A program made the translations under genes and the position numbers. The notes beneath the pieces were generated by a model that ran no database searches, was not told where the DNA came from, and saw only the letters and a program-made list of their open reading frames with translations. A DNA stretch of 64,000 nt from Daucus carota subsp. sativus (Eukaryota > Streptophyta > Magnoliopsida > Apiales > Apiaceae), in the NCBI RefSeq assembly GCF_001625215.2, contig NC_030387.2:40819606-40883605 (forward strand), read 5' to 3'. This document shows, in pieces, positions 12,080-24,800 of this stretch (position 1 is the first letter of the stretch; every line of letters starts with the position of its first letter).

Positions 12080-14531
12080 GCTCAATGGTTTGGTTGGCAT
12101 GAAAACTCAACAACACATGAGTATATAATCAAACTAGCAATAATATTAATGAGCCATGGCGTGGCAAGTGAGTGCACCATCTTAAATGGTGAGGAGGAAG
12201 AGGGGGAGGAGAGCAGTAGAATTAAGAGAATAAAAACAAAGGGATATTACTCGGGGTAATAAATATTTTGTTGGTGTGGTGCAGAAGCTGATGATTCAAA
12301 CAGTGGGGGCTGGCTGGTGAGGTTTGACTGTGGGAGAGTAAATTGGTACGAGTGCATGAATTTGGTTTTGGTTTGGGGAGTTGTGGAGATAGAATTTTTG
12401 CATTACTCAACTGCTTGATTGCGTTACAGTGGTCTATCTGATGCTTATATGCACTCCAGACAAATTTATCTCCGTGTTAACTGTACATTATCTATTTGAA
12501 TTTTTTCACCTATGAATCTGAGTTTTTCGGTTTATATGATTCAAGTTTAATTTCCTTAATAAGGATTTTAAATATATAATCTATTTTATAATTACAAGTC
12601 AATTTTATTAAATTTCATGTGACATGAGTGTATTATAAGTGAAAAACCATGAAGACACGATTATATAAGGTTATATAGTTATATGGAAGTAAAAAAATGT
12701 GATAATGCATCGAAGAAAAAAGTCAATTTCATGAGTTTATCGTAAAAATATCCTTTACATAATTTTAAATATCATATAAGGATATATATATAAGTTTGAC
12801 TTATTCAAAAAACGTATGCTGCATTTTTTATAAATTCGTCACTTTTATTTTTACGAGAACATTTTTAATTAAATTATGAAAAAATAAACTGCATTCGGTT
12901 TTTAAGTTTTAACTTTTAACCCCCCTTCTTATCTCTGGGCTTATCTGTTTTAGACTTTTAGGTCTAGTACGTCACTTTCATAAAGACTCGTAATAATATA
13001 CGGAGACTTTATCTCACCGTCACCACGGAAGTCAAAATCCAAAGACTCAGTTGAATCGGATGTGACTCGCTATCTCGCATTATCAGCTCAAACCATGAAA
13101 CGTTCCATCTGACTTGCTTGGATTTTATTTAAACATTTACATTATTTTACAGATATATGCAATACAACTGCCCTGTATTTTTAAAATTATCAAAGACTCA
13201 AATAAACGACAAAGGAAACAAAAAGGTCACGCATTAAAATACACAAAATCTTAGTGACATTTTTGTATGTAACAATTGTATAGACCCGCTCACAATTTCG
13301 AAGTAATGGAGGTAATATATACTACAATAAAAGTAAAAATATTTATCACAGCTTAATATTTTCCTATCTCTTTTTTTTATAAGCAGGAATATATTAATCA
13401 TGGGGATAAACCACCCCAGCCAGAATCTAGGGCCAAGCCCTATTAAAACCCATATAATCAAAACATATCAAAAGAAACTGGGAATTAAAATAAACATAAA
13501 TGAAATTATGATTGACACATTGTGACCGTATAATCAAAATTATTATTAAAAAATTGAATAAAAATATATGAATGATATTATAATCTTTGAAAAATATTAT
13601 AAACATAATAATCTTAGTTGTGCAATCAAAACACTTAAAAATATGTGCTGAAATCAAGTGATTTAAAACGATGAAAGTATTTCTTTCGATTTTTAACACA
13701 TTCACGAAGGTGTATCAATCACATACCTCTCCAACTAATCTTAAATTTCTTATCTTTTTAATTAAGCATCAAACTTCAATTATTAATTTCTCGGCCTGGA
13801 GATTCCAACTCAGTTAACCCTCCTTGGTTTGGAAGCGATAAGCGAGGCTTATTGCCATAATCCACTAATGAAGACTTTCAAGTATCCGCCACTGCTTTCT
13901 GCAAATGTGTCCTTAATTGTTCCATTTATTAGTAATTAAAAAAGGAATCCTATTTAATTGAATCTGGCCAACACTCTCTCCTAATTATTATTATAATTAA
14001 TATTCACACACTTAAGGAAACACAGCCATCTACAAACCACTTAGCCCCATGGCCTAGATTTTCCTACTAATATTCATAAACCCTAACTACAAATGGAGTG
14101 AAAATTTCTCAACATTGTTTTCTAGATACGCATGCCATGTTAGCAGCATTGTTTATATTTTAACTAATTTAAATTATGAATTTATTTTAACACTTTGACT
14201 CACTAATCCTTGAGTGGGTAATAAAATATTACCCTCCTGAGAAATTTGCACGAAAATGTTGTGAGTATTGAGAAAATGAAGCTAGGCATGTAACATGCAA
14301 GGTAGAGAAAATGAAGTATATGACAAACATTATTAAGAAGTATTATTGGCTTAGTGAATATTGACTTAATGTAATTATTTGTGTTCTTATGGAATCAACA
14401 GCATGTTATACATATAGGGTCAAAGTTTTTGTTTTTTTACATTTAGACTATCGATAGTCAAAAAGAGTAACCTAATTGACAGCAGATAGAGGAAGATCGT
14501 ACCTCCCAGTCTCCCACTCAAATTATTAATA

Positions 14532-14784
14532 CTTCCGCCCTCCTTTTTTACTGTCATATTTCTATTTTTGTTAGTCAAGTTGATTAAATTTTGACCAAAA
14601 ATTATAAGTCGCTCTTTAATTATTTTAAAATATTAATAATTATATCTTAAAGTAGATTAAAAATTATTTCCGGTGACATTTTTTTTATTTTTTCAATTGA
14701 TAAAATATTAATAAATTCTAGTCAAATTTTGATTAATTGACCGGCACAAAACCAAATGTGACATCTAAAAAGAGACAGAGGGAG
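14532..14784. mobile_element. Stowaway-like MITE, diverged
   Basis: The left end CTTCCGCCCTCCTTTTTTAC pairs imperfectly with the right end ...AGAGACAGAGGGAG. TA lies on both sides (14530-14531, 14785-14786). About 253 bp. Inside are complementary segments around GTTAGTCAAGTTGATTAAATTTTGAC and GTCAAATTTTGATTAATTGAC, so the whole element could fold back. Confidence 0.65.
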
Positions 14785-15062
14785 TAAAACATATTTTTTG
14801 TATCTATCAGTTAAAAATTATAATTAGAGGACAATTTGTCTTCCGGTTGTCGAATATAGTTGAAATAAAATATTTCATACAATAAAGATGTAATGACTGT
14901 TTAGATAAATTATCAAGAAGCGGAAGTTATATTGATCGGATATGTTTATCTTGCCTTGTTTGCTGCAAACGATAACTTTTCTCAGGAAAAAATTATTATT
15001 TACAAAATACTCTACTCCTACTTATTGTATTTCCTATCTATTGGATTGAATTTTTTATAATA

Positions 15063-15312
15063 CTCCCTCCGTTTCAATTTACATGTCCATTTTGAAGAAA
15101 TCTTTTAGTTTCAAATTACTTGTCCATTTCAACTTTCAATGCAAAATCATAATTCCAAAATCAATTCTACTCCACATATCTCTTATTTATATATCCTAGA
15201 TCAATCTAACTCCACATATTTTGATCATTTAATGCAATTAATTTGTGAACATCCACTTTTCTTAAACTGTGTGATTTTTTTAAAATAGACATTTAATTTG
15301 AAATGGAGGGAG
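15063..15312. mobile_element. Stowaway-like MITE
   Basis: It begins CTCCCTCCGTTTCAATTT and ends AAATTTGAAATGGAGGGAG-like sequence, an inverted repeat of about 20 bases, flanked by TA at 15061-15062 and 15313-15314. About 250 bp with no coding capacity. Confidence 0.8.
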
Positions 15313-15531
15313 TATCAGATGGATGACCAAGCATTTTCCTATTTAGAATGACCGATAAGATAGTGGGGGCAGTAATTAAGTAATTAATGTGTAATGCCAA
15401 AGGCACTGCCGTGTTTGGAACCTGTAAATCTGACAGTTGTAGCGCACCCAAGCTAGGCCAAGGTTTATTAATGCAGAAAGGTTTTCACCTTTTACTCAAA
15501 TCTCGGATCATTCTGGGTGGTACCCCACTGA

Positions 15532-15883
15532 GGTACTGTTTGGGGTTGCTGTTGCGGACAGCAACAGAAAGCAGGTGAAAAACTGTTTGGTAAATCGAAA
15601 AGCAGTTTTTTCGAACAGCAGCTTTTAGCTGAAAAGCTGCTGTTAGAAAAAGCAGGTCCTCCCATGCTTTTGGAAAAAGCTGCTTTTCAGCTTTTGCAGA
15701 ATGCTGTTATAGATTTCATTATAAAACCTCACCAAAAACATTATTTTTTTTAATATTATAACTCAAAATAAGTAAATATCAAAAAATTACCAAACAGTTA
15801 TCTGATTTCTACAACAGCACTTATTTTACCAGCACTTTTTCTGACAGCACAACAATTTTTAACAGCACTCCCAAACAGACCCT
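15532..15883. mobile_element. Inverted-repeat element with GTTTGGG ends (hAT-like MITE?)
   Basis: The left end GGTACTGTTTGGGGTTGCTG is inversely matched by the right end, whose complement reads GGGTCTGTTTGGGAGTGCTG. The interior is rich in AGCAGCTTTT/AAAAGCTGCT palindromes, so it can form a strong hairpin. The ends resemble hAT-derived non-autonomous elements, but no clear 8-bp target duplication was found. Confidence 0.6.
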
Positions 15884-15895
15884 AAGCCACTACCC

Positions 15896-15965
15896 GTGGC
15901 CGTTCATATTGAACTTAACAGTTGACCATGGTGGCCGTTCATATTGAACTTAACAGTTGACCATG
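15896..15965. repeat. 35-bp perfect tandem duplication
   Basis: The unit GTGGCCGTTCATATTGAACT... ending GACCATG occurs twice in a row (15896-15930, 15931-15965). The unit contains TTCATATTGAA, an 11-base palindrome. Confidence 0.95.
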
Positions 15966-16506
15966 GTCCTGTACTGCTGTACGTCGGCGGACAAAGCTAC
16001 GAAAACATACCGCTACTGATAATGTGGTGTGATTAAAGTTCATTAAAAAAATGTAGAGTGGGCAAAAGTGCAGTGCATTAAATTGAATAACATTATAGAG
16101 CCGGACGCAGAAAATTTTTAATGAAAACCAAATAGAAATGAGTTCTTCTAAATTCTAACAATAAAACCCAAGTTTCTTGATGGTTCACTTAACGCAACTT
16201 CCACGAGTAAGTTCCGTAAGATGTTAAGTTTGGGACATGTATTGAAAAGATCATGAACAAAAACCTCGAGTTTATTAACTTAATATTCCAAGGCTTTATA
16301 TTAAGCAATGCATTAAACAGTTTGCAGGCAGGAACTTATGCATACAGACACTCATCTGAAGAGACACAAACCATCAACGAGAAATATACTAGTAGTATGC
16401 TTATGGTGGCTGCCGGAGGGGGCCAAGGACCCCTTAGATCCGCCTCTCAGTCAGCATATGTTCGCAATATCTCACTAATATTTAAGATATTTAATATGCA
16501 GAACAT

Positions 16507-16556
16507 ATAAACAGAATATTCGGTATTCAATATAAACAGAATATTCGGTATTCAAT
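16507..16556. repeat. 25-bp tandem duplication
   Basis: ATAAACAGAATATTCGGTAT... is repeated twice head to tail. The word ATATTCGGTATTC also occurs in the inverted-repeat element at 21132-21825, so this may be a small remnant of that family. Confidence 0.85.
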
Positions 16557-16888
16557 TAGTATTGAAGTGCTATTATGTCATATAACAATTTATAGGGTTA
16601 TATATAGTACTAAATTTCTTTAATCTACTTATAATAAATATATACATTAACCGAAATAGACGATACATGAAAAGTCTATATATCATTTCTAGTTTTACTT
16701 TGAGGTGGATTAAAGCTGAACCGGAGGTGATTCAGGTTCAACTTGAATACATACTATGTCAATTATTATAAACAGTGTTCAGTTGTCATCTCTCACTTCA
16801 GTTTCTAACATACACTAAAGATAAACAACAGAGGGTTGAGGACTACCAACATTCTACAGAAAATTACAGTTTCGTGTGGTGTTCAGGA

Positions 16889-19800
16889 TCAAAGTGAATA
16901 AAATTGCGAATATAGATAGTTCCTAATCAAGTAGTATTCCTCTGACAAGGGACCTTCAATCACAATTTGTTGAATAGTAGCACCGCCACCCTACACCAAT
17001 TTTATGCTAGAGTCAAACACACCGGTGACATGAATGGCAATTTGCCTAAAATGAACCTTTAGGGTTAGTAATATACAATAATGCTAAAGTTCTTCTCACC
17101 TTCTGACTTGCATCCCCGACCTTTCGCAGTGTCACATGCTCCCCACACCTCATCGCCCCAACACCAGCAAATTCCACCTGAAAAGGATGTTAGGTATCTA
17201 CCAATAGCAACTTCCACAACTATTCCTAGTCAGCGGACTAAGAGATTTCCAGAAATGGGACTTCATTCAAATATAAGCAACTCAATAAATCAATAATGAT
17301 AAACTATAGACATTTTGATGTACCTGGATACCCTTGCTTTCAAGGAACTGCTTGAAATCTGGCATTTTAATATCGCCAACAAGAACTGATTTATGCGGAG
17401 GTGCAGGGGTTGAAAGAGGAAGCAAAGACAACATGTCATTCTCTGTCTTTCCCACTTCAGCATCAACCCAGGCTATCTCGTAATCCCCAAGCTGTCATTG
17501 GGAACATTTTTGGTACAGTAAGCATTCTATTCTTCGAACATTTAAAAGCACTCATTCATCTGCTTAAATTTTTACAAATGTTTATATACTAACAATCTAA
17601 TCTAGATACTCGATTGAACCATGTACAACCAATTTTATGGTGGCATCTATAGTTGCATATCATAAATTTGAACTTGCATGTCCTAATAAAATTCTTGGGT
17701 TTGTAATTTAAAAAAAAAAAACCCATACAGGCATAAAACTGGCATTCCATGCATGAGTGATGAATTGTAACAATTTATAGAAGTGTGCACCATATTCCAT
17801 ACCCTTATATAAAGCATACACAAAACTAGAAATCTCACAGAATATAGTACGAAGACATGCCTAGCAGTAAAAAATAAAAATATATTAATAATCTACAGAA
17901 ATCCCCCTCCACATAGAGCAGCATGATTAAAAAGATATGATCCCATTCTCGATGCACAGCTCTAGGTTTACAGCTATTATCACTTCACAATATACTTGGG
18001 AATTTGAAAACTTACAATAACTATGAAGCAAAAATCGCAATCCAGGTCGCTGTTCATATGTTTTAAACAGTTCATTCCAACTATTTATTTGAAAACCGTC
18101 TACAAATGTTTTTTGCACACACATGCAAGCAGAAATAGACCACAACCTAAATATGTAGGCACTCACCTTCTTAAAAAGCACGTTACTCATCAATTTTTCA
18201 GAAAGTTGAACCTGTACATCAGACCAACAGTTACCAATTTACCCAGGTATTCGAAGTATATGTTCGTAAACAATGTTCATGTAATACCTTATATGCACAT
18301 AGATCAGATGTGACATCAATTGTTTCATCGATCTGGGGAGCATATACATGAGGGCAGACATGTTTCAAACAGTACTGCTTTAGATGCTCTGTGGCCTCTG
18401 CAGATCCATGAACCAAGACCTTACAAGCAGAAACAGTTATATTATTATTTTACGGCCTATACCTCTTGCAAGTTTGCAACTAGGAAACCGCCTGTGATCA
18501 GCTTAAGAATAAGATGTAGGAAGTCGTAAAGCAAGGACACACCAATTAATCAAAATATCTCTCAAATAGTCACATGTCAGTGGAAGTGCAGAGGATAGAA
18601 GATAATGAAACAGGTATCATATGGCCAGCACTCATAGACTAATAGTATCAGAAAAAGAAACACAACTGTCATGTAATGTGATGAGTAACGGGAATACAAG
18701 TTTTTCATTACAATATTACATGCTCCAGTCAGTTACTTTCCTCTATACTTTTTAGTGTTAAAAAATATTTTAATATTTGCGTCATGTAGATGGTAAATAT
18801 TCTAAAATGTAGTTTATTATGCAATTCTAACAACTCATATGATTACGTTTAAACATTTGACACAATAATAGAAATTTACGAACTACATCGAGTTGGCAAA
18901 TAGGAAAAATACTATTAAATGTAAACAATTTTAGATTGTCTTCTGTATATACTTATTACATACGGTACTAGTTAATATATTTTTATTTCCTATAACCTGC
19001 TTTGGTGGTTGACGGAATCTCATGTATATCAACATATAAAAGCAAATGCTACCAAATAGAAAGGAGCATGATGTATGTCAGATGACCACAATAAGCAGAT
19101 ATCAAGCTCAATTCATCAATCTTTCAGGTAAATTAATATAGCGAGGACACTTCTACGTATCCTCCAGATTCTTATGAAATATCAGAATCTAATATATGTG
19201 CACCAAGGAGGCAAAGACCTTATTTAGATGGATAAAATGCATCACTGGACAAATTCGAAGAACTGAATCTTTGCTGTTTATATGAGATGACACTAAGATT
19301 CATTATACATACAAGCTTTAGTGGAGCAACATGGCTTAAAATTGATTTAACTGAGCGGCCATCAGAACGTCCTTCAAAATCCATGAAACTCAAAGAACAC
19401 TTGACTTGGACCTGGAAGAGAACACATTTGAGAAACCGAATTAGAAACTATAAAACCTACTGATAAGTAAGAAACAGTATCACCAAAAAAAAATTGAACT
19501 AGAAATAGTATATCTTTCTTTCATGGACATAAAAAAACAGAACCCAGTATTACCCTTCTTTTGTAAAAACATGGTATAATTTAACAAAATATATGGTATT
19601 TTCACCGAAAAGAGTCATATTATAAGCTAAAATCGACTATTGATTGTCAAGTGAAACCTTATTATAAATGCAAAAAAAGAGATTGCACAAAGACAAATAG
19701 AAGCCAAACAATACAATTAATTATAGGTGCTTCGATCTTAAGCAATGCAGGATTCCCAGAAACCTTGCCTCAAATGTATCCCAAAGTATGTCACCTATAC

Positions 19801-21822
19801 TTGTTGGCTAAGGGGTCTCGACTCTCGAGTACCAATTACCAACACATGGATGCCATATACATTTGACAAATTGTAAAATACCCTAGAATTATTCTTTGGT
19901 TAATCCATGTTTCCTGTTTTAGCTAAAAAGTTTCCCAGAGATTCATTGTCATGAGGGTGCCAAGGTTGCGCGATGGCAAGGAATAAGCAATACCACGCGA
20001 ACAGATCAAAGAACTATGACATTCTAGCCGTAGAGAAAGACATGGCATCCTGCTCGCCAAGTACTCCGGTTCAAATATGTTTTGGTGGTTATTGGGATAC
20101 ATACCCTAGTCTCCTTGAACAACTTTGTCAAATGGTGCAGTTTCTCACTCTCGTCACTTATATTGTTTTATCTTCCTCCCTTCTTTCTTTGTTTTTTTTT
20201 TCTTTTTTATGATCCATTAGCCAAATATATATAAAACATTGTATAATCTATTAAATATGTGGAAAAAGTATATCACTTAAACTATTATTATCTTTTTTTA
20301 TACTATAAATTTTTGGGACAATTACATGTAATGCAACATAAAATTTTATAATAATTACTGTTACTTTATTTAACCAATAGAACAATAAAATCCATCTAGT
20401 TGGATTCTAGATATCCACACATTTATGCATAGCACTAGTACTATATAGGATTTTGAATATCTATGCAACACATACGGTATCATGTTATAAGATGAACGAC
20501 TAGTGGACTAGACGTAAAGGTGCGCCCTTCCATGCCTAGGTTGTGGGTTTAATACTCATTCACCCATCCCCTTTAAAAAGTATGTTTAACTATCAAAAGA
20601 AACTGACTATAGGTGTTGTGTTAGTATTTACTATGATATATATGGTGACCAACATAGATGTTGCATCCTAGCACCCCTTACTATGGTTGTGGTTTCCGTA
20701 ACAACTATGCAAGGAATAAAAGGACAGATAAAGACTTACTGCAAGTTCAGAAGAGACAACTTTTGACGGCTTCATGTCCAGTATTAAACTAGCAGCTCCT
20801 TCATCAAATTTTCCATCAAGATCTCCATCAACCTAAGGAGAACATCAATGTGAGACATTAGGACCGCAACATAACTGAGTTACTTGTATAACTGACCCCA
20901 TGAAGTAACATATCTCACATCAAATCATAATTAATACAAAAACCATGTGTGCTGAGCAGTCCACAGAAAATGAGCATATACAACAACATGCAAAGTGAAC
21001 AAATCTGTCAGAACATTCTGTCACAATCATGTTTCTAAATATAGAGATGTAATTTTAAAAAGGCCGAATTATCCAAACAAGTGTTTATACAAGCATAAAT
21101 GTATCTCCGAATCGTAATCAATACACACACATAGGGTTGTTAACGAAACGAACATTTAATGAAATATTCGGTATTCGAATTCGTTTAGTATTATTCGTGT
21201 TCGTTTATTAACAAATACAAATACGAATTCAAATCTTAAAAAATATTCGGTTCATTAACAAATACAAATTCGAATAGATAAATATTCGTATTCGCTATTC
21301 GCTTAATTATTCGGAAATTAAATATTATATATATATATATATATATATTATTTTATATTATATATAAAAATATTATATTTCTTATTTAATAGGATTATAG
21401 ATTATTTTGGGACCAGATGTTAAATTAAACCAGCCCCGTCCATATACTAAAAGGTTGAGCCAGTGAAAGTTCTGTTGCATGATCTTAGAGTTAATTAAGA
21501 CATATTAAACTTTACATTTTGGTTGTAATTGAATTTTGTTTCTTTGAATTGGATGATTGTAGTCTGTATAATTACTATTTTATAGTTTGCTTGAATTGGT
21601 GTAGTATGAGAGTTTATTACTTTTGTCACGAGCTAGCACTTCAGTTATTTAGTTCCTTTTTGTTTTAAATGAGTATCTTAAACGAATATGAATAGTTCGT
21701 GAATCTAACCGAATCCGAATACGAAAACAAATAATTATTCGGATAATAAGAATATATGTATTTAAACCGAATACAAATACGAAAATTAAGATATTCGTTT
21801 CGAATTCGTTTCGTTAACAGCC

Positions 21823-21860
<38 letters not shown>

Positions 21861-24800
21861 CAGTATATCACATAAGAATATCATTAAACAGAAATAGCTT
21901 TGCAAACACAAAAGTTCATTTATTAAAGTGAATATTGCACTGCTGACCAGAATTCTACGGCACCCCAACCTTGTTTTCAGCAGGGGTCAACTGTCAAACA
22001 TGACATTATGTTTGATCATATCCTAGAGTTCACTGAGTAATACCATTGAGGAAATAAGAAGGAAAAGTAAACTATTTACCAGAAGGATAGAACTTTGTAT
22101 TAAAAGCTGACTTACCGCCATGGATGCAAGGTCCGCGTCTTCTTCCTTGATCACATAATCATCTGGATTGATTACTTCACCAAAATCATCCCATTCAGAG
22201 AAATTTTCATAGAAAGGGAACATAGGGGCAACACTGGTTGAAGGTGGAACAAATCCATCAATTAATATGTCTCGATAAGCATCACCACTTGGAGCAGCAG
22301 CTGAAAAAAAAATCATCCATTATTTTTTGTTTCTTCGGAAAATTCATCCATTATTAGAAAAATTATAACATGAAAGCTTGCTGTTTTGCAATGGGTCTGT
22401 AATTTCTACATACATGTACTTCAGCAGTCAGCGTATGCATATCTGATGTAAATTAAGTTATAAAAATCACCACAAAAAGGAAATGCTACAACGGCAGGGA
22501 CTGTGAGACGCTGACCATAGCTAAATTACATACCAATGAAACAATCGACATGCCCAGATTGAAGCTGTAAATATGAGAACCAAGGCAATTCATCCAAAGG
22601 CTATTTGGCATATTAAGGGTTCGAGTGAGGGTTCGAGTGAGTTAACTTGGTTATGTCAAAAATGATGTGAGATAAGAATTCAAGCAAAGCACAGGGAGAA
22701 AGTGTACATCAGTTGACAAAATCTAGTAAGGCATGCTGATGTCTAATATATTTCCCTCTGTCCCACTTTTATTGTCCTCTTTACTTTTGGCATGCATTTT
22801 AGGGTATATAAAGCTTAGTTCCATATTTTTTTCTGAATAAAAGTTTAATGTTTGTATTTTAATTCAGAAAAAAAAATTCAAAGAAGTTATAGAACTATAT
22901 TTTATATGCATCTTAAAATGTGTGCCAAAAGTAAAAGGGACAATAAAAGTGGGACGGACGGAGTACCAAAATCACCTTTTTTTTTCACTTCACTAAGTAA
23001 AAAGTACAATAAGAGCACAAAACATAACATAAAAACCACGTGCCAACTGCCAACTTGTTTTTTAATCAAACCAGTCATATAATACAATCAATTAATTTAC
23101 CATATATTCTTTCAAATTTGAACAATACTTAAGCATATATATCAATCAAATTAAGCTCGTACATATCCCTCACAAACTTAGCCACCAAGACTTGCTATTC
23201 AAGTGATTAACTTAATACACAATTGCAAAATTTGTGGTACCTATCAAACTTTGTGACCACGACTTACCATTTAAGTAATTTACACAATATTATTCAACAG
23301 ACCATATTGAATGGGATCATCAAGACCCGTTCCCTGACAAGCTAGGTATATTATAGTAAGAAGAACCGTATGACTGTATCAGGTACTAGGGTTTATAGTT
23401 TAGTATATTTTGATGTCTGTGTGATTTTTGTCAGGAACTAATGGTTTTAGTTTGTAATTTTTTGATGTATGTGTCCAGTGTTTGTGTAAAGTAAATGCTG
23501 TAAACAGTTGAGAAACAGAGGGCTATTGCTGATAAGAGATAGAACACAAAGATCGAAGCATAAATAGATAGAGATGGATAGAGATGATTAGATAAAGATA
23601 GATAAATAGAGGGAGGGAGGGAGGGGGGGGGGGGGGGGGGGGACCAGAGGTGGTCGAACTCTTTTTCCATTGTCTGATATTCAAAACACAATGCATGACT
23701 GAAAACACAAACAAGACTACTATATACAGAGCTATAACTAACTAAACCCAAATAACCTTAGGCTTACTAATATTTCTCAATAGTACTGCCTACAGTTCTT
23801 GACATTTTGTGACTGAAGGCCGCCCTTGAGCTTGATAAAGAAAACATCTGGATAGCTCAACTATAGTAACAAAAAAGGAATCATGATCTTTTTCATTAGC
23901 TAGTGACAGATATAATAGGCCTTTCATAAGGTCTATAAATATTATACTAGCACAATATAATTACAAATCATTGATGGCCATCTTGGCCTTAACCATACAA
24001 CAATTTAGTAAAAGTTTCATTTCAAAGGAGCTAGAATACATGCTTAGTATATCTCAACCATTTCTCCAGCAACCAACAGATCAAAATTTTCACGTGAAGA
24101 ACGGTTATATTAATAAGGTGTGACTTGGATATTAAACTGTAAGCATTTAAGGGAATCAACCAGCTATTAAAGGGGTGGATGATTTAGGGTTTAGGGTTTC
24201 AGTGGAATTCATTAAGTTCATTGACTATTTATCTATTTGCAGAGTTGGACAAATTCAGGCAGAGCTAAGCAAGATTTGAGCAGATTTTGTCAGAGTTGGC
24301 CTTTTTTTCTCAAATTTATTCGAAGTACATCAGTAGACTTTATAAAGTAGTATAGAATTCCTTAAAGATTAATTAGTTAAATACTACCATATATTTGGAT
24401 ATCTTAGAATCCAATCTAATACCACCAAGACACCAAATTTTTAATCACACTTCACAATCGTGATTGAAAACCAGCAAGTCTTAACTGTATACCAGCAAGG
24501 TTTTAGGGACTTCTAAAGTCTTGATGGAATACCATTAACCTTCTCAATTATTTTTCGTGTACCTATTTCTTTCAATGTTAGCTCGACGCGTTATTCTCCA
24601 AGTTCAAATTTTCAAATGTGAACATAAAAGATAATTTTAATTAGGTTATCATATTAAAGTGTACACTAATACATATACTCTTCTTTGCGATGGCAGATAG
24701 TAAACAAGGTTTTATATAGGGAAGAAATGTGGATGGAACTGGTTCAGCTTGAGCAACTTAATTGACTATACGTATATTAGATATTATTAAAACAAAGTAG

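Larger units (their letters stand above)
12080..16888. other. Repeat-rich spacer between GL2-like and CPSF100
   Basis: About 4.8 kb without a recognisable gene. It contains the GL2-like promoter side (12080 to about 13000), two Stowaway-like elements (14532-14784, 15063-15312), a GTTTGGG-type inverted-repeat element (15532-15883) and two short tandem duplications (15896-15965, 16507-16556). The stretch 13000-14500 is very AT-rich and shows nothing I can name. The CPSF100 3' untranslated region should occupy part of the last few hundred bases. Confidence 0.55.

Noticed and set aside
23431..23751. Minus-strand ORFs with poly-proline
   Set aside because: They arise from translating the G-run and GATA-type repeat in a CPSF100 intron.
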